A stretch of DNA of 58,274 nucleotides from Pontibacter diazotrophicus (lineage in GTDB: Bacteria; Bacteroidota; Bacteroidia; Cytophagales; Hymenobacteraceae): assembly GCF_003367245.1 (NCBI RefSeq), contig NZ_QRGR01000036.1, positions 1-58,274 on the forward strand, given 5' to 3'. The position numbers and the translations under genes were made by a program. Position 1 is the stretch's first letter, and the number at the start of each line of letters is the position of its first letter. Below are positions 9,271 through 17,374 of the stretch, piece after piece. Under the pieces are notes generated by a model. It ran no database searches. It saw only the letters and a program-made list of their open reading frames with translations, and was not told the origin of the DNA.

Positions 9271-9541
9271 AGCACCGTTCTTACCAGACCGAAAAAGCAT
9301 CTCATGCAACTGATAACAACTTTTATGTTACGTGTTGCTTCACTCCTTTCCTGTTGGAGCACTTCAACAAATGCAATTGTTGCCTCTTGATGCAGGCGCA
9401 AGAATTTATAGTTAGCCCAACTGCACTCCTCCTGCCTGAGCGGCTGATGAAACCTACAGCCCCTGAAGCAGGTACCCCTCTACAGCTGCCGCTCTAGCCG
9501 TATGAAGGCCAGGGCGGGATAACCTGTGTTGCCTTTGGAGA

Positions 9542-10165
9542 ATGAAGAAAAGCCGGAACATGATATGGAAGACTGTTGAGCTGCTGTTGATTTATGTTGC
9601 CGTACCGCTCTTCACCGCATACCAGCTGCACGGGATATACAACCTGGTGCCTCTCCTGGCAATGGGCCTGCTCCTGCTTATCCTCCTGCTCAGGAGTAAG
9701 CGTTTCCACAACAGGCGATTCTTAAGACTGGTGCCCGTCAACTGGAAGTTTCTGGTCGGCAGGTTTGTGTTCCTCTCCGCATTGGTCTACGGGTTTATGC
9801 GCTTCTTTCACCGGGACATGCTCTACTACCTGCCGCAGGAGAACTTCGACCGCTACCTGCTGGCAGTGGCCCTGTACCCTTTCTGGTCTGTCATCCCGCA
9901 GGAGATAGTCTACAGGGCCTGGTACTACCACCGCTACAGCGACCTTTTCCCAAACAAAAAGATGTCCGTCCTTTTGAACAGCGCCTTCTTTGGCTTCTCC
10001 CACATTGTCTTCGGCAACTGGGTTGCCATCATCGGCGCCTTCCTTATCAGCTTTGTCTTTAGCCACACCTACAGGAAGTACAACTCCCTGCCCATCGTGG
10101 TGATAGAGCACTTCTTTTACGGGGCGATGATATTCTCGCTGGGGATGGGCAGGTTCTTTAAATAG
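9542..10165 (+). CDS. CPBP-family intramembrane protease (Abi/Rce1-like)
   Basis: 207 aa with about six membrane helices. CPBP motifs can be placed: motif 1 is PQEIVYR at 119-125, where the usual Glu-Glu pair is Gln120-Glu121; motif 2 is FGFSH at 150-154; motif 3 is the His at 190 in IEHFFYG. The family comprises membrane glutamic proteases related to CAAX prenyl protease, and some members give immunity to bacteriocins. The Gln in place of the first motif-1 Glu may weaken or abolish catalysis. The start at 9542 follows GGAGA by two bases. A copy of its last 17 codons is found at 13049-13099. Confidence 0.8.
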   Translation: MKKSRNMIWKTVELLLIYVAVPLFTAYQLHGIYNLVPLLAMGLLLLILLLRSKRFHNRRFLRLVPVNWKFLVGRFVFLSALVYGFMRFFHRDMLYYLPQENFDRYLLAVALYPFWSVIPQEIVYRAWYYHRYSDLFPNKKMSVLLNSAFFGFSHIVFGNWVAIIGAFLISFVFSHTYRKYNSLPIVVIEHFFYGAMIFSLGMGRFFK

Positions 10166-10193
10166 GCAGGGCAACAGGTATAGACCATGGCTT

Positions 10194-11015
10194 TTATCTG
10201 CTGCTGTACCGGAACCGGGCCTCTATGAAAACAAAAAGGCTGTAGCAGATCAGCCCGAGCGCCACAGCCCCCAGCAGGTAAGCCCCATGGGCAGCGCTTT
10301 CCAGAAAGTGAAAGGCACTTTCGGCACCGCCTGACTTGGCGTTGAGGGTGGCTCGCAGGAGCAGGTAGCTGAAGATACCCCACACCGCGCCCCGGGACAC
10401 GTAGCCTATTTTCCCGGTCTTTATCATCGTCTCTTCCGCTTTGTGGCCTAACCCGGCCTCTTTTATCTTCTTCCTGTACCTCTCAGAGATACCTTCGTAG
10501 ATGAAGTAAGCCCCGCCAAGGCCAATGAGCGCCGCACCAAAGATAACAAGCCACTGGCCTAAGGGCTTTTGCAGTACCTCTGCGATGAACGACTGCCTGA
10601 TGCTTTCGCTGTCACTGCCGCTGCTCACTGCCAGCTTGGCCGCCATAAATGTCAGAAGCCCATAGAAGGCGCCGCTGGCTCCGTATCGCGCCCTGTAGAT
10701 AAGTCCTTTGATGTCGGTCCCTTTTCCCTCCGTGTCTGTAAGAGCCTGCAGCAGCCTCCAGACACAGTAGCACGCCAGGCCGACGGAGACAATCAGCAAG
10801 AGGGCTCTTCCCAGGAACAGCTCCTCAATAAAAAGGAAGACTTCCTTTCTGCTTATCTCCCGTGTGTCTCTGCCCAACTCAAGAGCCGTTACCAGTGCCA
10901 ATATGCCGAGCAGGCAGTAAACAATGCCTTTTGCAGTTAGGCCAATCTGGGCCAGGCGCTTTACCCATTCGGGCGGAACAGAAGGGATATATGCAGCAGG
11001 GTCTGGAAACTTCAT
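10194..11015 (-). CDS. DUF1206 membrane protein
   Basis: Three repeats of a two-helix unit are visible: GLTAKGIVYCLLGILALV near the start, ARYGASGAFYGLLTFMAAK in the middle, and GKIGYVSRGAVWGIFSYLLL near the end. This is the internal threefold repeat that defines DUF1206. The role is unknown. I start it at the ATG at 11015 (MKFPDPAAYIPSVPPEW), since the upstream extension to 11087 is Arg/Pro-rich and unlike the family. It converges with the CPBP gene, with a 28-base gap between stops. Confidence 0.8.
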   Translation of the reverse strand: MKFPDPAAYIPSVPPEWVKRLAQIGLTAKGIVYCLLGILALVTALELGRDTREISRKEVFLFIEELFLGRALLLIVSVGLACYCVWRLLQALTDTEGKGTDIKGLIYRARYGASGAFYGLLTFMAAKLAVSSGSDSESIRQSFIAEVLQKPLGQWLVIFGAALIGLGGAYFIYEGISERYRKKIKEAGLGHKAEETMIKTGKIGYVSRGAVWGIFSYLLLRATLNAKSGGAESAFHFLESAAHGAYLLGAVALGLICYSLFVFIEARFRYSSR

Positions 11016-11214
11016 TTTTATAGTATTGAAAGGGCAGGGCAGCGGCCGGAGCCGAACGTATAGTCTGTACGGGCCTAAGGAAGCCACGTTATCTTGTCGC
11101 CAGGCAGGCTGCTAAAACACTGAAGTCTTCCACAGAACGAAGCCAGGCAGGCCCCGTAGAATTTAGCAAGCGCCTACGAACCTTAATACAATAAACTTAA
11201 AGGAAAGTCTAACC

Positions 11215-11757
11215 ATGAAAGAGAGAAGGAGCCTGAAAGCGATAAGAAACGGACGCTGCTTTTTCATTTTGGCCGCCATCACAGCATGCACCTATGGCGA
11301 AACAGAGGTAGCGGAGGATGATGTGGAGACCGATGATGTGGCTGTAACTGACACCCTGATTGAGGAGGAGATTGACACGACGCTAATGACATCTTACTAT
11401 AAGGCCTGGGATGTGGACGGTGACGGGTTCCTGAGTGAGGAGGAGTTCACCTCAGGTTTCTATCAAATCTGGGACCTGAACAAAGACGGAAGAGTCTCAA
11501 CAGGCGAGTGGACCACAGTGACATCGGACTACAACTATAATATAGACGCAAGAGACTGGCAACCATGGGACACCGACGGGGATGGTTTCATAGAGCGGGT
11601 GGAGTTTGACGCAGTCTTTCCCAGAACGGGCCTGTACGGCACCTGGGACACAGACGGTGACGGGCTGATAGAAGAGCGGGAGTACATCTCCGGTTCCTTT
11701 AACATATGGGACACCGACGGGGATGAAGTACTGGATGAAGCTGAGTATGTACAATAA
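11215..11757 (+). CDS. EF-hand calcium-binding lipoprotein
   Basis: 180 aa. A basic N-terminus, a hydrophobic stretch and the lipobox-like AAITAC (Cys about 25) point to a lipoprotein signal. An acidic linker follows, then five EF-hand loops: DVDGDGFLSEEE, DLNKDGRVSTGE, DTDGDGFIERVE, DTDGDGLIEERE and DTDGDEVLDEAE. All keep Asp at positions 1, 3 and 5 or close to it and Glu at 12, except that loop 2 has Asn at 3. It probably binds Ca2+ at the cell surface or in the periplasm. It is monocistronic; partners are unknown. Confidence 0.85.
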   Translation: MKERRSLKAIRNGRCFFILAAITACTYGETEVAEDDVETDDVAVTDTLIEEEIDTTLMTSYYKAWDVDGDGFLSEEEFTSGFYQIWDLNKDGRVSTGEWTTVTSDYNYNIDARDWQPWDTDGDGFIERVEFDAVFPRTGLYGTWDTDGDGLIEEREYISGSFNIWDTDGDEVLDEAEYVQ

Positions 11758-11850
11758 AGCATCTACTATGGTGATTGAGTAGCGCAGAAATATCCACGGA
11801 TTCAGCAGTTTCCTTCAATCAAACAAGTAGAGAATAAGACCATAATAAAA

Positions 11851-12024
11851 CTGCGTCTCAAGTGGCTCTACAGTCTCATCTGCCTCTTCTTTTCCCTCAC
11901 GCTGAGCGGCTGCGGCTTTTACCATGATGCTTTCAAAAGACCCAGTTCCTGGGCCGGCATGTTTGCTATCGCTGCTACTCTGGCGTTCTTTTACCAAATT
12001 ATGAAGATATTCAGAAGAAAGTGA
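11851..12024 (+). other. Possible small lipoprotein/membrane peptide without a clear start
   Basis: An open frame reads LKWLYSLICLFFSLTLSGCG, followed by YHDAFKRPSSWAGMFAIAA and a second hydrophobic stretch, ending MKIFRRK. The first part looks like a lipoprotein signal with an LSGC lipobox. No ATG, GTG or TTG lies upstream in frame before a stop, so this is either a decayed gene or one with an unusual start. It follows the EF-hand gene by about 90 bases. Confidence 0.3.
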
Positions 12025-12056
12025 AAAAATACACTTCCTCCAGCTTATAACACCTA

Positions 12057-12135
12057 TTATGGCAAGTACGGAGACTGTTGATTGTAAAGCTTCTCAAGAA
12101 AACCCACGTTTGGCGGGACTGCAGCCTGCCTAGAG
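12057..12135. repeat. Dispersed repeat, copy 2 (pair with 2588-2665)
   Basis: TTATGGCAAGTACGGAGACT and the following bases match 2588-2640. See copy 1. Confidence 0.6.
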
Positions 12136-12381
12136 CAACAGGCAGCAACAGCCTCTGTGCTTTCCATTAGATTGAGTGAGCCTGAAAGGCAGCCGGCGGT
12201 AATAAAGCCTACTGGAGATTTGCTGTATTGAGGTATGGCTTTAATCCCTCCCGCATGCGCAAACGCACCTCGAAAATGCAGGAAGGTCAGCCTTATAACT
12301 GTTCCGTACATAATGCAGATAAGCGCACGTTCACGTTTAGCTGGTAGTTAAGGGCAAGATTATAACTACACAATTAGCACA

Positions 12382-12981
12382 ATGAATTACAAAGACATTG
12401 CTGAAAGAATAATTGAACTGAAAAACGCTGACTTGGAATTTCGGGACAAGCTTATTGAAAACGGGCAACTTGGTGAAGGCTATAACGAAGAAATGGCGAA
12501 GATACATAACAGGAATGCAGAAATCTTAAATCAGATAATAGACAAAATCGGTTATCCTACCGTTGACAAAGGAGGCAAAGAAGCCAGTGAAGCAGCTTGG
12601 TTGGTGATACAACACTCAATCGGACAGCCAGTATTTATGAAAATATCCCTAAAATTATTAGAAGTTGCTGTAAATGAAAACAAAGCCAATCCAAAGAATT
12701 TAGCTTACCTGACCGACCGAGTAGCTGGATTCGAAGGTAAGCCTCAACTTTATGGAACTCAATTTGATTGGGACGAAAACGGAAAGTTAAGCCCGAAACT
12801 TTTTGACGACTTGACCAAAGTAAATCAAAGGAGAAAATCAATCGGACTTAACACCCTTGAAGAACAAACGGATATTATAAGAAGACAAGCAGAAATTGAA
12901 AATCAATTACCACCGCAAAACTTTGGAGAAAGGAAACAGGAAATTGAGAAATGGAAGAAAACAGTTGGTTGGACAAAATAA
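12382..12981 (+). CDS. DUF6624 domain protein
   Basis: 199 aa, soluble, mostly helical. It carries the DUF6624 pattern: an N-terminal helix pair, then AAWLVIQHSIGQP, LAYLTDRVAGFEGKPQLYGT and the C-terminal IGLNTLEEQ region. The function is unknown; family members are often isolated genes in accessory DNA. Base use is much more AT-rich than in the genes around it, suggesting recent acquisition. A duplicated end of the CPBP gene lies just downstream (13049-13099). Confidence 0.75.
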   Translation: MNYKDIAERIIELKNADLEFRDKLIENGQLGEGYNEEMAKIHNRNAEILNQIIDKIGYPTVDKGGKEASEAAWLVIQHSIGQPVFMKISLKLLEVAVNENKANPKNLAYLTDRVAGFEGKPQLYGTQFDWDENGKLSPKLFDDLTKVNQRRKSIGLNTLEEQTDIIRRQAEIENQLPPQNFGERKQEIEKWKKTVGWTK

Positions 12982-13048
12982 AAATAGCCCATAATAGCAC
13001 CTATCTAAAAATGGGAGGAGGTCACCACAGCTCTTTACAAAACTAATC

Positions 13049-13099
13049 TTTTATGGGGTGATGATCTTCTCCCTGGGGATGGGCAGGTTCTTTAAATAG
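13049..13099 (+). pseudogene. Last 17 codons of a CPBP gene (second copy)
   Basis: Encodes FYGVMIFSLGMGRFFK plus stop. This is the same end as the CPBP gene at 10117-10165, and the similarity runs a few bases past the stop (GGGAAGGCAACA against GGCAGGGCAACA). The rest of the gene is absent, so this is a remnant of a second copy. Confidence 0.8.
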
Positions 13100-13111
13100 G
13101 GAAGGCAACAT

Positions 13112-13390
13112 GTAGGCTTGCAGCTGCTATTGGTCGTATGGTTTGTTGTCTTCAGCCCGTGATCAAAGTACGGTTCATTGTCTTTCTCACTGCTCCAGAT
13201 CATAGCTGAGCCGGTTAAGTTAGTTATCTCCATGCGCTCTGTCTGGTTGTTCTCTGTCAGATTAATGTAATCCTTACCCCCGCTCTTGGACCTCCTCCGG
13301 GTACAGCCTCATCCCTACGCAGTGCCCGCCACCGCCGCCAGCGTGGGTATAGTAGTAGCGCACTCCGTTCAGCATAAAGGTAAATCAAGA
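13112..13390 (-). pseudogene. Fragments of an unidentified gene
   Basis: Read leftward, one frame gives MLNGVRYYYTHAGGGGGHCV and MRLYPEEVQERG, then a stop. A shifted frame continues DYINLTENNQTERMEITNLT and EKDNEPYFDHGLKTTN. The composition looks like real protein broken by a frameshift, but I do not recognise the family. Confidence 0.35.
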
Positions 13391-13569
13391 TAGATACTAT
13401 TGGTTTAGCAGGGCACCACATCGAGTAAATCTCGGGTAGGGAGCCTTCAATTGCTGCATTCCAACAAAGTCTCCTGACTTCAGGTATAGCAGGAATACCG
13501 GAATGCCTTTGTGCTGTGAGCTAAAGCCTGCAGCGGGCGCTGTATTTCATTCACCCAGTCTCAGACAGC

Positions 13570-14268
13570 ATGACCTCAGAGAAAATTCAGAAAAAAAGAT
13601 TCCGCATACTCTACAAGCTCGAGGCCTGGCTGGAGGGGCCCATGTTCTTGCTCTCTATAGTATGGCTGTACCTTTTTATCGTGGAACTGGCAAAAGGCCT
13701 GTCCCCCTTTCAGGAAAAGCTGGTGATTCTGATATGGCTTCTTTTTGTGCTGGAGCTTACGACGAAGCTGGTGCTCTCCGCCGACAAAGTCAGCTACATG
13801 AAAAAAAACTGGCTGACAATACTGGCTCTTTTCATACCTGCTTTCAGGGCATTCCGCCTGCTCAGGGCCATCAGGGTCTTGCAATTGAGCCGGGTTGCCA
13901 CGACGACTACCTTCGTCAGAGGGCTTACCTCCTCTAAGCGCTTTCTGAATGAGCTTAGGGATGCACAAGGGAAAACGCCACCTGCAGAAATGCATGTGGG
14001 GGTTCTGCTTGCCTACAGCCCTGCAGTCACGCCGGAGGTCATGCAGCCTTTTCTGAAGCAGCTGATGCTTGATGTGCAGCCGGAAATGAGTTTTGCCACG
14101 GAAATACCATGGTCATTCCACCTGGTGGAGCCGGTAGCCCTGACAACTGACAAAACAAGGGAACCCTCTGATTTCCTGGACGCGGCCACCATGCGGATGG
14201 CAGAGGGCCCTTACGATATTGTGTTGGTGGTGACCGATTCAACTCTGTCCGTTTTCTACAGTCTTTAA
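13570..14268 (+). CDS. Voltage-sensor-like domain joined to an unidentified domain, no channel pore
   Basis: 232 aa. Residues 1-125 resemble the S1-S4 part of a voltage-gated channel: hydrophobic helices, then RAFRLLRAIRVLQLSR with regularly spaced arginines as in S4, then FVRGLTSSKR as in the S4-S5 linker. The pore (S5-P-S6) should follow, but instead comes AEMHVGVLLAYSPAVTPEVM and a soluble domain ending GPYDIVLVVTDSTLSVFYSL. The end looks cut short, and its stop overlaps the next (opposite) gene's stop by four bases. It may be a deletion fusion of two genes or a true sensor protein. Without a pore it cannot itself be a channel of that type. Confidence 0.5.
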   Translation: MTSEKIQKKRFRILYKLEAWLEGPMFLLSIVWLYLFIVELAKGLSPFQEKLVILIWLLFVLELTTKLVLSADKVSYMKKNWLTILALFIPAFRAFRLLRAIRVLQLSRVATTTTFVRGLTSSKRFLNELRDAQGKTPPAEMHVGVLLAYSPAVTPEVMQPFLKQLMLDVQPEMSFATEIPWSFHLVEPVALTTDKTREPSDFLDAATMRMAEGPYDIVLVVTDSTLSVFYSL

Positions 14269-14953
14269 TTTCCTTGCTTCATTTCCTTTACCTTCGACAT
14301 ATCCAGGACGGTTCTATCAGTAAAGCCAACATCCTGGCTCGGAGCACTAAACTGAAGGCTCTCCATGTAAGCGGGCTTTTGCCCTTCCATCATCTGCATG
14401 ATTGCGTCAGCGTAAAACTGTCGGGCATCATCTACGGAGCGTTTGCCCTTTACCACATCATCGGCCAAGTTGAGTGCCAGAATATTGGCTCCTTCCTTGT
14501 CGCAGCGGGCTGATAATTCACCCTTTGTGCGTTCTGCGATCACACTGCCGTCATACATGGCCAGCTCATCAAACTTGTCGGCCGGCACCTGATAGTTGAT
14601 GAACTGCTCCAGAACATCCTTGTGCGGCATCGGGAAGTCGTGCTGTACTTCTTCTCTGTAGACAATGGTGCGTTTAAATGGACCCGTGTTATACCATATC
14701 AGCCTGCTGGGAGTGCTCTCTGCTGGCTGCCCATACTTATCATCATATTGTTGGCCGCCATCTTTGCGGTTTCGGGCCAGTCATTTACCATCGCCTTGGC
14801 ATCTTGCTGTACAGGCTGCGCTGCCTGAGTAGCCGGGGTTGTCATCGCTGTAGCTTCAGTGGTGTTAGCAGTCGTAGTGGTTCCGTTTGTACAGGCCACT
14901 CCAATAGCAGTGCCGAATACCCCTGCTATAAAGATGTTTAATACTTTTTTCAT
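14265..14953 (-). pseudogene. Secreted lipoprotein, single-base frameshift
   Basis: Starts MKKVLNIFIAGVFGTAIGVA, with a lipobox Cys (GVAC), then a Thr/Ala-rich linker and NDWPETAKMAAN. At about 14749 the frame breaks. One extra C (AACCAATAT) would continue it as QYDDKYGQPAESTPSRLIWY and run on through FKRTIVYREEVQHDFPMPHK to the end LDMSKVKEMKQGN. The repaired product is 229 aa. Apart from that base everything looks functional, so this may be a sequencing error. I do not know the function; it is probably outer-membrane anchored. Confidence 0.75.
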
Positions 14954-15140
14954 AACGTTTGTCTTTTTGTGTTTTCATAGCACAATTGCTGGCATTGCAG
15001 AAAAGCGTGCAATGATCTCTAGCCACTTACTGTATCGCAATGCTTTATAAGTTTTACGCCGTTGCTATGCTGTTGTTATGTATGCGTTAACCACCTATAT
15101 CAGGACAAGACACTCTACACCGACGACTGTAGCAATGTAA

Positions 15141-15983
15141 TTAGCCGAAGGCAACGTCCAGCACCATCATCAGCACAAACCCCCCTATCAGTCCCAGCAC
15201 GGCGACATCGGTGTTTTTATCGCGCTGTGTTTCTGGAATCACCTCCTCCACTACCACATATATCATGGCCCCCGCCGCAAAGGCCAGGGCATAAGGCAGA
15301 ATGGGTTGCATGGTGACTACGGCAGCTGCTCCCACAACACCGGCAACAGGTTCCACTACGGCTGAAAGCTGGCCATACCCGAAGCTCTTCATTCGGCTGA
15401 CGCCTTGCCTGCGCAAGGGCATAGCCACTGCAAAGCCCTCGGGGAAGTTCTGCAGACCAATACCAATGGCCAAGGCAATGGCAGAGGCGTACGTCACCCC
15501 ATCCAGGCCAATGTGAGCTGCGCCGAACAGCACGCCCACCGCCAGCCCTTCCGGAATGTTATGCAGGGTAATGGCCAAAATGAGCAGTGTTGTCTTGTGC
15601 CAGTTTGTTTTGATTCCCTCCGTCTCGTCTTCCTTGAAGTTGATGTGCAGGTGTGGGGCCAGCTTATCCAGTGCGAAAATAAAAAGGGCACCCGCCAGAA
15701 AGCCGATGGCTGCCGGCACCCAGCTAAAGCCGGGATACTTTTTCTCCGCTAATTCAATAGATGGGGCCAGCAAGGACCAGAAACTGGCCGCCAGCATCAC
15801 TCCTCCTGTAAAGCCCAGCATCACATCGTGCCACGCCCTGCTCATGGAACGGAACAGAAAAACCATGGAGGCGCCAAGAAGGGTCAAAAACCAGGTGAAC
15901 AAGGTGGCCAGAAGAGCTGCATATATGGGGCCTAATTCCTTTAAAAAACTTTCTATACTTTCCATTCTGTTGCTAAAAAACAT
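15141..15983 (-). CDS. ZIP-family divalent metal transporter (ZupT-like)
   Basis: 280 aa, eight predicted membrane helices. The ZIP metal site is clear: HNIPEGLAVG in helix 4 and NFPEGFAVA in helix 5. The loop between helices 3 and 4 carries HLHIN. Such proteins import Zn2+ and related metals (Fe, Mn) through the inner membrane. The start may be the ATG at 15983 or at 15965 (MESIESFLKEL). About 140 bases upstream of the gene lies a perfect 17-bp inverted repeat (16119-16158). Confidence 0.85.
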   Translation of the reverse strand: MFFSNRMESIESFLKELGPIYAALLATLFTWFLTLLGASMVFLFRSMSRAWHDVMLGFTGGVMLAASFWSLLAPSIELAEKKYPGFSWVPAAIGFLAGALFIFALDKLAPHLHINFKEDETEGIKTNWHKTTLLILAITLHNIPEGLAVGVLFGAAHIGLDGVTYASAIALAIGIGLQNFPEGFAVAMPLRRQGVSRMKSFGYGQLSAVVEPVAGVVGAAAVVTMQPILPYALAFAAGAMIYVVVEEVIPETQRDKNTDVAVLGLIGGFVLMMVLDVAFG

Positions 15984-16118
15984 GCTTCAGCACAAGCTGA
16001 AGGAAAAGAGTCAGGGCAGGTTTCCCATGCCCATTTATTATTGATGACAGGCACCATTGCCATACGTTGCCATGGTGTCTAAAGATGCTCCTCATCTTCA
16101 GGGGAACAGCAAGTCTTG

Positions 16119-16158
16119 TGGCACTCTTCAAACTGCCCGGGTGCAGTTTGAAGAGTGC
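16119..16158. promoter_or_regulatory. Perfect 17-bp inverted repeat upstream of the ZIP gene
   Basis: GGCACTCTTCAAACTGC at 16119-16135 and GCAGTTTGAAGAGTGCC at 16142-16158, separated by CCGGGT. No T-run follows on either strand, so it is not a standard terminator. It could be an operator, an RNA structure in the leader, or an IS/REP leftover. Confidence 0.6.
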
Positions 16159-16411
16159 CTGCTCCTGGCCCGGCAAAAGAAAAGGGCAGCCACCGGCTAC
16201 CCCTTCATCCAGACCTCAACTAACAATTCATGAAAAAACCCTCTCAGAGTCAAAAGCCAGACACAGTCGCAGGGATAATAATTCCGGCCTGAGCAGAATA
16301 ATGCCGCTGCTCTCCGGCCACTGCGGAATCTTCTGTAATGATAGAGTTTCTGTAGCCTCCAAGTGCTTTCGCTTATGTACCTGCAGAGGTCGCAGGCGTA
16401 TAGCCCTTGTG

Positions 16412-16654
16412 ATGCATCTGCAAGAATTTAACACCCTGCCCCTCAGCGAAAGAGCCGCCAGCGTATGGAAGCGGGGCACCTTCCTTTCTACCCGCACAGA
16501 GGGCAACTATGGCCTGGCGCTTTACCACATGGGCAGGTTCTTCTGCGAGATGTGGTACGACCCTGCATTCAATGAGATTGTGCTGGTGCAGGGCTTCACC
16601 AGCCAATGGTTGCCTGAGCCGTACCTGGATACAATTGAACTGCCACAGTTTTAG
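16412..16654 (+). CDS. Small conserved hypothetical protein (80 aa)
   Basis: Starts at the ATG at 16412. Reads MHLQEFNTLPLSERAASVWK, then GTFLSTRTEGNYGLALYHMG, FFCEMWYDP and a tail SQWLPEPYLDTIELPQF. The upstream extension is out of character, so I chose this start. A shortened relative lies at 55077-55214 on the other strand and shares the pattern M-L--FN---L--RA--VW--G-(F/Y)LS-R--G-Y. Cytoplasmic; function unknown. I believe the family is common in Pontibacter-like bacteria, often next to recombinases or IS elements. Confidence 0.6.
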   Translation: MHLQEFNTLPLSERAASVWKRGTFLSTRTEGNYGLALYHMGRFFCEMWYDPAFNEIVLVQGFTSQWLPEPYLDTIELPQF

Positions 16655-16663
16655 CGCTCCCTT

Positions 16664-16779
16664 TCACACTGCCTCACTTGTGCTTTGGATATAGCGGTAG
16701 CAGGTGGCCCTGCCAATGCCAAGAATCTTTGCTATCTCCTCCACGGTCTTGGTGTCGGAGCCGAAGAAGGTGCAGCATA
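16664..16779 (-). pseudogene. Detached HTH tail of a serine recombinase
   Basis: Read leftward it encodes GSDTKTVEEIAKILGIGRAT and CYRYIQSTSEAV with a stop at 16664. This is the usual C-terminal helix-turn-helix of the resolvase family to which the gene at 1309 belongs. The catalytic part is missing. A copy of the GTCCCG motif follows at 16810. Confidence 0.75.
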
Positions 16780-16809
16780 ATAACTTACCCAGAATAGCTG
16801 TCTGTGCTC

Positions 16810-16840
16810 GTCCCGCCAAACGCGGGAATTTTGATACGGT
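16810..16840. repeat. GTCCCG...GGGAATTTTGA motif, copy 1
   Basis: GTCCCGCCAAACGCGGGAAT followed by TTTGATACGG. The core CCCG..AAACGCGGG can fold as a short hairpin. Related copies occur at 50908, 51249, 51352, 51492, 54486 and 54599; several lie next to recombinase remnants. Confidence 0.5.
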
Positions 16841-17154
16841 TTAAGGGATGCCTTCTATTTCAACCGTTTATGCCTAGCAATGCCTCGTGTTGCGATTCTG
16901 TTGCAACACGTTGTTGCGGCTTGTTTTTAGCCATTAGAAAGCCTTCTGAATCATTTCTGGGCCTTTCAGCCAGGCAGAGAAAAGAAAAGGGTAGCCATAG
17001 ACTACCCTATCATCCAAACAAATAACCAAACATGAAGTAACCACTTCGCTAAAAGTCGTTAGCCACACCCAAAGGTAGCAGCATTAGCTTGAGATTTAAC
17101 ATTATAATCCTATAATATTTTTGATTATGCTACCACTTTCTTATAATAATACCA

Positions 17155-17374
17155 TCATAAAGCTTTTCTCATTGCATTGAAGGCAGCATAGTCCTCCGGA
17201 TCCATGTGCTGCCGGATGTACTCCTCCATTCCCACGTCGTTCTTCTCCATTACATACCTGGTGAAGGAAGGGGCTGACTTGCATTTCTCAAACCCCAGCC
17301 GGCGCATGTCCTTGCGGATATCTTCCGGCAGTCCCTCCAGCCACTCATAGTAATCCTGAAGTGGAATTGCAATG
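17155..17374 (-). pseudogene. 3' end of an unidentified gene cut by the IS3 element
   Basis: Reads QDYYEWLEGLPEDIRKDMRR, then FEKCKSAPSFTRYVMEKNDV and MEEYIRQHMDPEDYAAFNAM, ending RKAL. The frame runs upstream into a stop exactly at the IS end (17375). The matching 5' part may be the fragment at 18605-18720. No family is recognised. Confidence 0.45.

Noticed and set aside
16067..16411. N-terminal extension of the small protein at 16412
   Set aside because: It would read through the 17-bp hairpin and has no protein-like pattern; the ATG at 16412 matches the start of its relative at 55214.
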